Assembly (NCBI RefSeq): GCF_002909375.1 | Contig: NZ_PPXD01000005.1 | Coordinates: 324,273 to 388,272, forward strand | Source: Cryobacterium zongtaii | GTDB lineage: Bacteria > Actinomycetota > Actinomycetes > Actinomycetales > Microbacteriaceae | Direction of reading: 5' to 3' | Length of the DNA: 64,000 nt | Shown here: in pieces, positions 34,700 to 42,892 of the stretch | Layout: every line of letters starts with the position of its first letter | How positions within the stretch are numbered: position 1 is the stretch's first letter | Position numbers and translations under genes: made by a program | Notes under the pieces: model-generated | Database searches by the model: none | What the model was told of the DNA's origin: nothing | What the model saw: the letters and a program-made list of their open reading frames with translations, nothing else

Positions 34700-37660
34700 C
34701 TACGGCACCGTGACCCTGTGCACGGTGCCGTCAGGGCGCAGCAGCCAGCCCCGCGAACCGGCCGGAGCCAGCGGCGGCGGCAGGTCGCGCCGGCGGGTCA
34801 GCAGGCGGAAGTCGGCCAGGCTGGCGCCGTCGAAGACCAGCGGAGCCACGCCGCGCAACCCGGTCAGCAGCGACCAGTGCGCCTGCCAGGTGTCTGCGTC
34901 GCCCACCAGCACGGTGCCGGCGGCGACGTCGGAGACCACCAGGCGATCCTCCCGGGGTCCGACCGACGGGTGCGCGCCGAGCAGAACGACGTGCGGGAAG
35001 GCCGGCGAAGCGGCAGCCCGGATGGCTGCGGCGGTTCGTGCGGCGGACCCCGCGACAACGAGCAGCACACGGGTGGACGCGCTGGTGTCGTCCAGCGCGG
35101 ACGGGACGACGGCCGGCTCGTAACCGTGCCCGGCGGGCTCGGCGAGCATCAGCTGGATGCGCGCACCCCGCCAGCGCCCGCCCCCTGGCGGCACGGTTTC
35201 GTCGTAGCTCGCTGCCGGTTCTCCCACAGCCTGGTGCTCGTACACGCTGGGCAGCCGCAGCACCAGGCGGCTCTGGCACAGGGCGGGCAGGGCCTGCAGC
35301 GTCCCGGTGAGCCGTTGCCCGGTGACCACGAGGTGCAGCCCACCCTGGCCGCCGTCACGAAGGAGTCCGGTGAGAAGGTCGACGGCTGCCGCACGGTGTT
35401 CTTCGCCCCACCGGGCGAGCACGGCGTCGATGTCATCGAAGAGCAGCAGCCGGCTTTCCGGCCCGGCGTCGTGTCGCCGGCCACCCGCCGGTGCAAGGCC
35501 GGCCGGGCCGTCCAGTGCGGCCCTCGCCCGCACCAGGGCGTCCCAAGTGCCCTCGACATCGGCCGGGATGAGGTCGATCCGATGCGGGGCCTGGGCGGCG
35601 ATCGCGGCCAGCAGTGTCGACTTACCCGTTCCCGCACCTCCCACCACCAGCAGGTGCCCGTCGGCCCGTGGGTCGTACCCGGCCACGGCGTAGCGCTGCT
35701 GCTCCGGCTCATCGATCAGTCCCAGCACGAACGGCGGCGGCGGACCCTCGGCGGCGAGCGCGGCGACCTGGGCCGGCGTGACCAGCCGAGGGAGCGGGTC
35801 CAGCCAGGGCCGCCGCGGCGGGTCTGCGGAAGCAGGTGCGCCGTTCAGGACCGCCTGGATGTCGGCGTGGGTCGTCGTGGCCACCTGGCAGGTTTGCGCG
35901 GGCGCCGACCCGCTGCGCACCACGCATCGGCCAGGCCGGCCGGCGTCGATCCGGGCGGCGGCATCCGACCCGATCACGGCCAGGCTGTCGGCGGCGTTGT
36001 TCACCCGTAGCGAGAGCCGCAGACTGCAATTGGCCAGCAGGGCGTCACGCGCCACGCCGACGGGTCGCTGCGTGCACAGCACCAGGTGCACGCCCAACGA
36101 CCGGCCCCGGGCGGCGATGTCCACGAACTGGGCGTGCAGCGTGGGAAAGGCGTCCAGCATGGTGGCGAATTCGTCGATCACGATGATCAGGCGCGACAGA
36201 CGCCCGGCGCTGCGCGGGTCGGTGATGTCACGGCCGCCGGCGTCACGGAGCACCCGTTCCCGGTGCCGCAGCTCAGCGGCGAGGCTGCCCAGGGCCCTGA
36301 GCGCCTTGCGGTCGTCGAGATCGGTGATCAGCCCCACGCAGTGCGGCAGCTCCCGCACGAAGTCGAATGCCGCCCCGCCCTTGAAGTCGACGAGCAGGAA
36401 GGTGACCTGGCTCGGCGGATACCGGGCGGCCAGCGCTGCCACCCAGGTCACCAGGAGTTCGCTCTTGCCGCTGCCCGTCGTGCCGCCCACGAGGGCGTGC
36501 GGCCCATCGGCCACGAGGTCCACACTCAGGGGTCCCCGCTCCCCCACCCCGATGACGCAGGCGAGGCCGGCCGGCGTATCGAGGGGGTGGTCGGCTCCCC
36601 CATCGGGGTCAGTGGCCCACTGAGAACATAACGGTGCGAAGGCGACGGTCTCCGGCAGCGCGTCCCCCGAGTCGACCACGCCGGCCGCCTCGGCCGCACG
36701 GCGGAGCATCGCACCGAATCCAGCGGTCTGCTGTTCAGCCACCAGGTGCGGCACGAAGTGCAGCGCGGCCGGACTCCCTCCCAGCCGCACGAGTTCAGCT
36801 TCGCTCGCCCCGTCCACCCGCACGATGGTCGCGCACCCTGGCGGGAGAGCGGCGCCGGTTTCGGCGAGCGCGATCCGGAAATCGGTGTCGGATCCCCCGG
36901 ACGGACCGGACTGACCGGGCCGGGCCGGGCCGGCTGGCGTGCCCCCGGTGATCGTGAGCCACCGGGCCGGGGACACCGCCGACCGGTGCGGGAGGCCGGC
37001 CGCCCAGGCCCAGTCGTCGCCGGCCGGAATCCGGATGCCCAGGGCGCGGGGGCTGAGCTGGCCGACCAGTTGCACCACCAGGCTGCGGGCCAGCGACCTG
37101 ACGACCAGGCCGGGTCCGACCAGCCCGATGCTGCCGGCCGGGTCCACGATGATGGGGGCGCCGGTCAGGATCGCCGCCCTGGCCCGCAACTCGCGCTGCT
37201 CGGCGTTGGCGCCGCCCTCCAGGCGCAGGCCACTGGGGACCGGTCCGGCCCCGAGCACCAGAGCGGCCGTCGCCGGATCGGCCCAGCGGGTCGGGTCGTG
37301 GGCGTCGCCGAGCATCCGGTGCGCCGCGGGTGCGGCACGCCAGGCATCGCGCCGCAGCCGGGCGAGGCTCTGGTCGACGGTATCCTCCGCCTCGGCCATC
37401 CGGGTCGCGTAGCCGGCGGCGTCCCTGCGGCGTTGCCGAGATCCGGACCGGCGCCCGTCGACGAGCCCCGCGACGGCGATGATGGGGCTGAGGACCGCGA
37501 AGACGAGCACCAGCGCCGATCCGGTGATCGCCCAGATCAGTCCGGCGGCAATCAGGGGTGCCACGCAGGCGATGAGCGGAAAGCCGGGGCGTCCGGGTGG
37601 CACGGGCGGGGTCGGCAGCCGGATCGGGTCGATGGTAGGCGGCTCGGGGGCGACGGTCAT
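34700..37660 (-). CDS. EccC/FtsK-like membrane ATPase with two motor domains
   Basis: 986 residues from the ATG at 37660 (GGAG upstream). Two transmembrane helices lie at about 25-70, then a middle region. ATPase 1 has Walker A GGTTGSGKSELL near 393, Walker B-like VTFLLVDFKGGAAF, VIDEFATMLDAFPTLHAQF and GRSLGVHLVLCTQRP, all close to EccC of type VII secretion. ATPase 2 has Walker A VGGAGTGKSTLL near 678 and LLLFDDIDAVL. EccC normally has three motor domains and recognises WXG100 substrates. No EccB, EccD, EccE, mycosin or WXG100 gene is visible here. It is the last gene of the kinase/giant-protein locus. What it moves is unknown. Confidence 0.85.
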   Translation of the reverse strand: MTVAPEPPTIDPIRLPTPPVPPGRPGFPLIACVAPLIAAGLIWAITGSALVLVFAVLSPIIAVAGLVDGRRSGSRQRRRDAAGYATRMAEAEDTVDQSLARLRRDAWRAAPAAHRMLGDAHDPTRWADPATAALVLGAGPVPSGLRLEGGANAEQRELRARAAILTGAPIIVDPAGSIGLVGPGLVVRSLARSLVVQLVGQLSPRALGIRIPAGDDWAWAAGLPHRSAVSPARWLTITGGTPAGPARPGQSGPSGGSDTDFRIALAETGAALPPGCATIVRVDGASEAELVRLGGSPAALHFVPHLVAEQQTAGFGAMLRRAAEAAGVVDSGDALPETVAFAPLCSQWATDPDGGADHPLDTPAGLACVIGVGERGPLSVDLVADGPHALVGGTTGSGKSELLVTWVAALAARYPPSQVTFLLVDFKGGAAFDFVRELPHCVGLITDLDDRKALRALGSLAAELRHRERVLRDAGGRDITDPRSAGRLSRLIIVIDEFATMLDAFPTLHAQFVDIAARGRSLGVHLVLCTQRPVGVARDALLANCSLRLSLRVNNAADSLAVIGSDAAARIDAGRPGRCVVRSGSAPAQTCQVATTTHADIQAVLNGAPASADPPRRPWLDPLPRLVTPAQVAALAAEGPPPPFVLGLIDEPEQQRYAVAGYDPRADGHLLVVGGAGTGKSTLLAAIAAQAPHRIDLIPADVEGTWDALVRARAALDGPAGLAPAGGRRHDAGPESRLLLFDDIDAVLARWGEEHRAAAVDLLTGLLRDGGQGGLHLVVTGQRLTGTLQALPALCQSRLVLRLPSVYEHQAVGEPAASYDETVPPGGGRWRGARIQLMLAEPAGHGYEPAVVPSALDDTSASTRVLLVVAGSAARTAAAIRAAASPAFPHVVLLGAHPSVGPREDRLVVSDVAAGTVLVGDADTWQAHWSLLTGLRGVAPLVFDGASLADFRLLTRRRDLPPPLAPAGSRGWLLRPDGTVHRVTVP
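34702..34731. terminator. 11-bp inverted repeat at the ald/ATPase convergence
   Basis: ACGGCACCGTG (34702-34712) and CACGGTGCCGT (34721-34731) around 8 bases. It falls in the last codons of the minus-strand ATPase gene, just after ald, and may terminate both. Confidence 0.5.
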
Positions 37661-37757
37661 GTCTCCAGCACACCCGAACGGCCGGCCGGGACGACCGATG
37701 CGGCGGTCCCGGTGCAGAACGCGGGAACCGACCGGGGTGTGGAGGAGGGGCGAGGCC

Positions 37758-38363
37758 TTAGAGCACCATGAAGAACTGGTCGCCGATCTCGACCCTGGCA
37801 CCCCGGCCCACCAGATACCGCCGGCCCGGCTCGCAGCGCAGCGCCGGCGCCGGCGCCCGCCGCACGACGGTGCCGTTGCCGGAGAACCTGTCGTTGACCC
37901 AGAACTCGCCGTCGTGCTGGCCGAATTCGAGGTGGCTCTTGGACACCGACATGCCCAGGTCGGTGATTTGGATCAGGTGGTCGAACTGTTCCGACGGCTG
38001 GGGCAGCGGGCGGCGGCCGATGAGACCGCTGCCGCGCACCGAAACGGTTTCGCCGGTGCTGAACTGCAGGGTGTACCGTGCGGGCTCCGACTTCTCGGCC
38101 GGTGCCGCCGCGTGAGCGCCGGCGGGGCGAACGGTCGGGGGCCCGCCATCGGCCGGCTGGTCATCGGCAGGGCCGTCACCCGCCGGCCACCACGGCACCG
38201 AGATCACCGTGGTGCGGGGTGCGAGCGGCTGGATAATGGTGGTGTCGCTGGGGCGCGGGTCGGCGCGCTTGCGGGTGATGGGGGTCGCCGAGGTCGAGCT
38301 GCCGCAGCCGCCGCAGAACATTGCGCCTTCTGGCAGGTGCGCCCCGCAAATTTGGCAGTTCAC
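37758..38363 (-). CDS. Zinc-ribbon and FHA domain protein
   Basis: 201 residues from the GTG at 38363, which overlaps the stop of the transglutaminase-like gene. An N-terminal zinc ribbon (CQICGAHLPEGAMFCGGC) is followed by a linker with SDTTIIQP and PRTTVIS, then an FHA domain from about 115 (LIGRRPLP, SVSKSHLEF, VNDRFSGNGTVV). FHA domains bind phosphothreonine peptides. The linker Thr pairs resemble the phosphorylated TT site of GarA-type proteins, so the nearby kinase may phosphorylate it and the FHA may bind the site in cis; this is inference. Confidence 0.85.
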   Translation of the reverse strand: MNCQICGAHLPEGAMFCGGCGSSTSATPITRKRADPRPSDTTIIQPLAPRTTVISVPWWPAGDGPADDQPADGGPPTVRPAGAHAAAPAEKSEPARYTLQFSTGETVSVRGSGLIGRRPLPQPSEQFDHLIQITDLGMSVSKSHLEFGQHDGEFWVNDRFSGNGTVVRRAPAPALRCEPGRRYLVGRGARVEIGDQFFMVL

Positions 38364-40690
38364 TGACCCGGTCCCTTCGTGCTCTCGCGAGCTCCCCACA
38401 GCCTGCGCCTGCGCCGGCCATCCCGCCCGGCAGTTCTCTTAGCGTAGCGACCGAATGACCGCACCGAGATGACCGCGCGCAGGCGGTCCCGACGGTTGAG
38501 TCCGGCCCGCAGGCCGTTCTGCAGCTCCCGCACCGACACCCAGATGCCGTCAGGGTCGATCTGCGCCGCCCCGTCGGGAGCGAAGACGGCCCGGTCCACC
38601 TCCCGGGCCAGCCAGAGAGCGCGCACTCCGCCGACGGATCGGGCCAGCTCGGTGCGGGTCGCCAGGGGCGGCACGAACAGGCCGTGATCGGTCACGCTGT
38701 CGGCGAATTCCCGCCAGCCACCCACGATGCGGTCGATCGGCCGGTGGGCCAGACGGCGCTGTCGGCGACGCCGCCACTTGGCGATAACGATGCCGAGCAA
38801 CGGTGCAGCGAGAAGGCCGATCCCGAGCAGGGACCAGGCCGCTATGCTCACGATCAGCCTGACCACAGCCCAGAACGGGTCGGCAGCGGCGGGCGGGTCG
38901 GTGGTCTGGCTTTCCGGCTGGCTGGGCTCGGGTTGTTCGGCGGTCTCCGGCACCGGCGGGGGCAGCACGGTCTGCGGGCGGGAGATCGGAGCGGGGTCGT
39001 CGGGTTGGCGGGCCGGGATCTCCCGGACGGGCGGGTTGGGATCCAGCGCCACCCAGCCGTCGGCCTGGGTCTGCACCTCGATCCACGCCGAGGCGTCGGC
39101 GCCGGTCACCGGGGCGGTAGCTCCCTCCGCGGCGGGTACAAAGCCCACCACCACCCGCGCCGGAAAGCCGATCTGCCGGGCCATCAGAGCCGCCGTGACC
39201 GCGTATTGTTCGCCATCGCCGAGCATCGGCTGGTCCTGCAGCAGCTCGTCGATGCGGTCAACACCGTGCCCGGACCGGCTGACGGGTTCCCCGGCGGTGC
39301 CGTGGCTGACGTATCCGGTCGTGGCCAGGAAGTCGAGCACGGCCTGCAGGCTCTGGCCCGGTGTGTCGCCCGGCCGCAGGACACCGGCCAGGGTCTCTTC
39401 GAGGCCGTCGGGCAGCACCGCGGCGGGCGGTAGGACCGCGGAGCCGGGCCGGGCATCTGCCAGGTCACCGACGAGAGTGGGCACGACGGCGGTGCTGGTG
39501 TAGCTGTCGCCCTCCTCCAGGCCGGTGACCACGGCGGCGGTGCCACCGAGGTCGTTGTACACGAACGACTCCTGGCGGGCGGCCGCGGTGGCGCCGGTGA
39601 ACTCGATCTGTTCCAACGCTCCGACGCCGGGCACCCAGACGCCGTCGTACTCCCGGATCGACACCGACAGGGAGACCTCGTCGCCGCGCACGGCACTCTG
39701 GTCGAGACGGTAGGGCAGCCTGGTGAAGGTGCCGGAGTCCGGCCCCGCCGCATCCGCGGTGCCCACCGAATACACCACCCCGTCGTAGTCGTCGAGGGTC
39801 GCCAGCCGGATGCGCCCGCCGGCCGGGAGCCCCTCGACCTCGAAGAGCACGGTGTCGGCGAGGTCCGGCTGCTGGTAGTTGCGGAACGCGGACAGCGGAC
39901 TCGGGTAGGCGCGGGCGTCGAAAGGCGCCACCACCCGGGTGCGCAGCACGTCCCTGGCCGCGGTGGGCGGCAGGGCGACGGCGGCGACGGTGCCGGCCAG
40001 GACCGCCACCGTCAGCCCGAGAGCCGCGACGACCACGGACCGGGCCGCGCCCATCCGCCGGTCGGCCGCCGGCAGCCGCGCCGCGGTCGCCGACACCAGC
40101 AGGCGACCCCGGCGGCGTTCCAGGTTCAGCCAGAGCAGCCAGAGCACCAGCACGGCGAACAGCGTGAGGCCCAGCAGGGTGGGCGCCGTGGCCTGGCTGG
40201 GGCCGAGTGCGATGCCGGCCACGAACAGCAGCACCGGCGCCAGCAGGGCCGGTTCCGCGGCCCGGCTGCGGAGGGCCACCGAGAGCCCGGTGACGCTGCT
40301 GAGTAGCACCAGGATCAGCGCGGGCACCAGCAGAGCCTGGTACGACCCGACCGGCAGCACGATGGTCACGAGTTGCTTCCAGCCGAGCGCCGTGGCCGGC
40401 ACCAGCTCGGCGAGGCCGGCCAGGCTCGGCAGCACCCCGTAGAGGGCTCGGCCGGGCACGGCCAGCGGAACCCCGACGAGGAGATAGCCGCCGATGGTCG
40501 CGAGGCCGACCACCCAGGCCGGCCAGCGGAACGCGGTGCCGACGAGGGCGATGCCGCAGCCGAGCACCGCGGCGACGGCGACGAGCAGCACGAAGGCGCC
40601 GGTCTGGTAAATCGGCCACAGGGCGGCGGCGGCCACACCGGTGGCCGCCAACAGGGCCACGGTGTTGCCGATGATGAAGCGCACGCTCAT
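38360..40690 (-). CDS. TgpA-like membrane protein with a degenerate transglutaminase domain
   Basis: 776 residues. About seven transmembrane helices to residue 245, a large outside region, the transglutaminase-like core at about 430-555, a Pro/Gln-rich linker, a further transmembrane helix near 610 and a cytoplasmic basic tail (DUF4129-like). In active members the motif is GxC-E-x-(F/Y)-A and later DAHAWVE. Here they read GDGEQYA (Gly493 in place of Cys) and DASAWIE (Ser534 in place of His); only the Asp550 of LDP remains. It should therefore be a non-catalytic fold acting as a binding or scaffold part. It follows DUF58 and MoxR, the usual partners. Confidence 0.88.
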   Translation of the reverse strand: MSVRFIIGNTVALLAATGVAAAALWPIYQTGAFVLLVAVAAVLGCGIALVGTAFRWPAWVVGLATIGGYLLVGVPLAVPGRALYGVLPSLAGLAELVPATALGWKQLVTIVLPVGSYQALLVPALILVLLSSVTGLSVALRSRAAEPALLAPVLLFVAGIALGPSQATAPTLLGLTLFAVLVLWLLWLNLERRRGRLLVSATAARLPAADRRMGAARSVVVAALGLTVAVLAGTVAAVALPPTAARDVLRTRVVAPFDARAYPSPLSAFRNYQQPDLADTVLFEVEGLPAGGRIRLATLDDYDGVVYSVGTADAAGPDSGTFTRLPYRLDQSAVRGDEVSLSVSIREYDGVWVPGVGALEQIEFTGATAAARQESFVYNDLGGTAAVVTGLEEGDSYTSTAVVPTLVGDLADARPGSAVLPPAAVLPDGLEETLAGVLRPGDTPGQSLQAVLDFLATTGYVSHGTAGEPVSRSGHGVDRIDELLQDQPMLGDGEQYAVTAALMARQIGFPARVVVGFVPAAEGATAPVTGADASAWIEVQTQADGWVALDPNPPVREIPARQPDDPAPISRPQTVLPPPVPETAEQPEPSQPESQTTDPPAAADPFWAVVRLIVSIAAWSLLGIGLLAAPLLGIVIAKWRRRRQRRLAHRPIDRIVGGWREFADSVTDHGLFVPPLATRTELARSVGGVRALWLAREVDRAVFAPDGAAQIDPDGIWVSVRELQNGLRAGLNRRDRLRAVISVRSFGRYAKRTAGRDGRRRRRLWGARESTKGPGQ

Positions 40691-41859
40691 GCGGCGGCCC
40701 CCCGGGCCAGGCTGTGCTGCAGGTCGTCGAGGAAGCCGATGGTGAGCAGGCTCAGTCCGCCGGCCCGGCGGAGGCCCGGGCGGGCCCCTGGCTCGCAGAC
40801 GACGGCGACCACCTCGACTCCGAGCGGGAATCCCGCCGCGGAGGCACGCAGTGCGGCCAACGGCGTCGCAGATCCGCAGAGCAGGAACGCCACCGACAGC
40901 CCGTCGACCGCGGCGGCGGCCCGCCTGGACAGTGCGCGGACGCCGTCGGCGTCTGGCGCCAGGTCGACGCCGCTCAGGTCGTCGAGCAGCCGGGTGGGGG
41001 TGAGCGTGCTGAGCTGGCGCGAGCTGGCCAGCACCGACACCGTGCGTGCATCACGGATCGCCCGGATGCCCAGCGAGCCGGCCGCGCTGACGGCGAGCTC
41101 GAATTCCTCGTCGTCGGCGAAGTCGCCCGTGGCCAGGCTCAGGGCCACGAGCAGGTGACTGCGGCGGGTCTGCTCGTATTGGCGCACCATGAGCCGGCCG
41201 GTCTTGGCGGTGCTCTTCCAGTGGATGCTGCGCCGCTCGTCGCCGCTCTGATACTCGCGCAGCGCGTGGAACGCCACGTCGCTGGCGGTGAGGTCGCGGG
41301 TGGGTTGACCCTCGAGGTCGCGCACGAAGCCCTGGCTCATGCTGGGGATGGCGATGGTGCGCGGGTGCACGTAGAGGTCGATCCGCTGGGCGAGCACCGT
41401 CTCCAGCCGCACCAACCCCACCGGATCGGCCCGCACTGTGTGCACGGGCCCGATCGGGATGATGCCCCGGCGTTCGGCGGGAACCACGAACACCTCGTTG
41501 ATGCCGGCTCGGGCGGCCAGGGACGGCATCGGGAATTCGGCCAGCCCGGCGCCCACCGGTACCTGAACCGTCACGGCGGCCAGACGCCGGCCGGTCGGGT
41601 TGTGCACGTCGACCTGTCCGGGCACCCGCTCCCCCGCGACGACCCTCTCGACGGGCAGGGTCAACGTGATGTGGTGGCCGCTCTGGCCGAGCAGGTGCGC
41701 GAGCGCGCCGACCACCAGGACGGCGGCCGCCCAGCCGATCGCGGTGAGTTCGGCCCAGCCCAGGCCGTAGCCGGCGCCGAGAAGTGCCGCCGCGCATCCG
41801 GCGACGCCCCAGCCGAGCGGTGTGACGGCCTGGAGCAGCCGGGTTCGTCTAGAGGACAT
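40687..41859 (-). CDS. DUF58 membrane-anchored protein
   Basis: 390 residues. Two N-terminal transmembrane helices (about 14-56), a beta-rich region, then the DUF58 core with GDERRSIHWKSTAKTGRLMV, and a C-terminal von Willebrand A-like fold. DUF58 proteins almost always pair with MoxR ATPases and a TgpA-like transglutaminase, but their biochemical role is unsettled; assembly or metal-dependent maturation of surface proteins is the usual suggestion. The start lies 11 bases inside the end of the MoxR gene, and its stop overlaps the next start. Confidence 0.9.
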   Translation of the reverse strand: MSSRRTRLLQAVTPLGWGVAGCAAALLGAGYGLGWAELTAIGWAAAVLVVGALAHLLGQSGHHITLTLPVERVVAGERVPGQVDVHNPTGRRLAAVTVQVPVGAGLAEFPMPSLAARAGINEVFVVPAERRGIIPIGPVHTVRADPVGLVRLETVLAQRIDLYVHPRTIAIPSMSQGFVRDLEGQPTRDLTASDVAFHALREYQSGDERRSIHWKSTAKTGRLMVRQYEQTRRSHLLVALSLATGDFADDEEFELAVSAAGSLGIRAIRDARTVSVLASSRQLSTLTPTRLLDDLSGVDLAPDADGVRALSRRAAAAVDGLSVAFLLCGSATPLAALRASAAGFPLGVEVVAVVCEPGARPGLRRAGGLSLLTIGFLDDLQHSLARGAAA

Positions 41860-42892
41860 CCGGCCTCTGGTCCTCCCCGCTGCGCGGCGGCGGCGTCTCG
41901 ACCAGGATCCGGCCGATCACGCTCGACGCGCTGACCCCGTCGAATTCGGCCTCCGCGTCCAGCAGCAGCCGGTGCGCGAGCACGGGTTCGGCGAGCGCCT
42001 TCACATCGTCGGGGGTCACGTAGTGGCGGCCCTGGGAGGCCGCGTAGGTCTTGGCGGTGCGGATGAGCGCGAGGGCACCCCGCACGCTGGCGCCCAGGCG
42101 GACCTCCGGGCTGGTGCGGGTGGCGTCGACGAGTCGGGCGACGTAGTCGTTGATGGTCGCGTCGACGAACACGGTGCGGGCCAGCGCCGCCACTTCGACG
42201 ACGGACTCGGCCGAGAGCACCGGCGCCAGGCGGCCGTCGTGGGCGCGCCGGCCGGCGCCTTCCAGAATGCGCACGGTGGCCGCGTGGTCGGGGTAGCCGA
42301 TCGAGGTCTTCATCAGGAACCTGTCCAGCTGGGCCTCCGGAAGCCTGTAGGTGCCGGCCTGCTCGATGGGGTTCTGGGTCGCGATCACCATGAACGGGCC
42401 CGCCACCCTGTGGGTGACACCGTCAACGGTGACCTGGCCCTCCTCCATCACCTCGAGCAGTGCGGCCTGGGTCTTGGGGCTGGCCCGGTTGATCTCGTCG
42501 GCCAGCACGATGTTGGCGAACACCGGTCCGCGGTGGAATTCGAAGGTGGCCGTTCGCTGGTCGAAGATGCTCACGCCGGTGATGTCGCCCGGCAGCAGGT
42601 CGGGAGTGAACTGCACCCGGTTGCTGGTGCCGCGCACGCTCTGCGCGATGGCACGGGCCAGTGAGGTCTTCCCGGTGCCGGGAACGTCCTCCAGGAGCAG
42701 GTGGCCCTCACTGAACAGGGCGGTGAACGCCAGCCTGATGACGTGCTGCTTGCCCAGCACGACCTCCTCGACGCCGCGCACCAGCCTGTCGAACAGGGTC
42801 GCGAACTGACCGGCTTCCTCGATGCTCATCAGGTCGGCGTCGCGGCGGGCGCCCGGCTGGCCTGGGCTCACACGATCGGGGGTCAGGGTCAT
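41849..42892 (-). CDS. MoxR family AAA+ ATPase
   Basis: 347 residues from the ATG at 42892, which overlaps the stop of the giant gene (ATGA). Walker A EDVPGTGKTSLARA near 65, Walker B IVLADEINRASP near 125, sensor 1 ATQNPIEQAGTYRLPEAQLD near 170, and a helical lid. MoxR ATPases act as chaperones with von Willebrand-type partners; the neighbouring DUF58 protein is the expected one. Confidence 0.95.
   Translation of the reverse strand: MTLTPDRVSPGQPGARRDADLMSIEEAGQFATLFDRLVRGVEEVVLGKQHVIRLAFTALFSEGHLLLEDVPGTGKTSLARAIAQSVRGTSNRVQFTPDLLPGDITGVSIFDQRTATFEFHRGPVFANIVLADEINRASPKTQAALLEVMEEGQVTVDGVTHRVAGPFMVIATQNPIEQAGTYRLPEAQLDRFLMKTSIGYPDHAATVRILEGAGRRAHDGRLAPVLSAESVVEVAALARTVFVDATINDYVARLVDATRTSPEVRLGASVRGALALIRTAKTYAASQGRHYVTPDDVKALAEPVLAHRLLLDAEAEFDGVSASSVIGRILVETPPPRSGEDQRPDVL

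Noticed and set aside
34700..37660. Chromosome-partitioning FtsK assignment.
   Set aside because: Two motor domains with EccC-like motifs, two N-terminal helices and no C-terminal gamma DNA-reading domain make it closer to EccC than to FtsK.
38360..40690. Active transglutaminase/protease annotation.
   Set aside because: The Cys and His of the catalytic triad are replaced by Gly and Ser, so enzymatic function should not be assumed.
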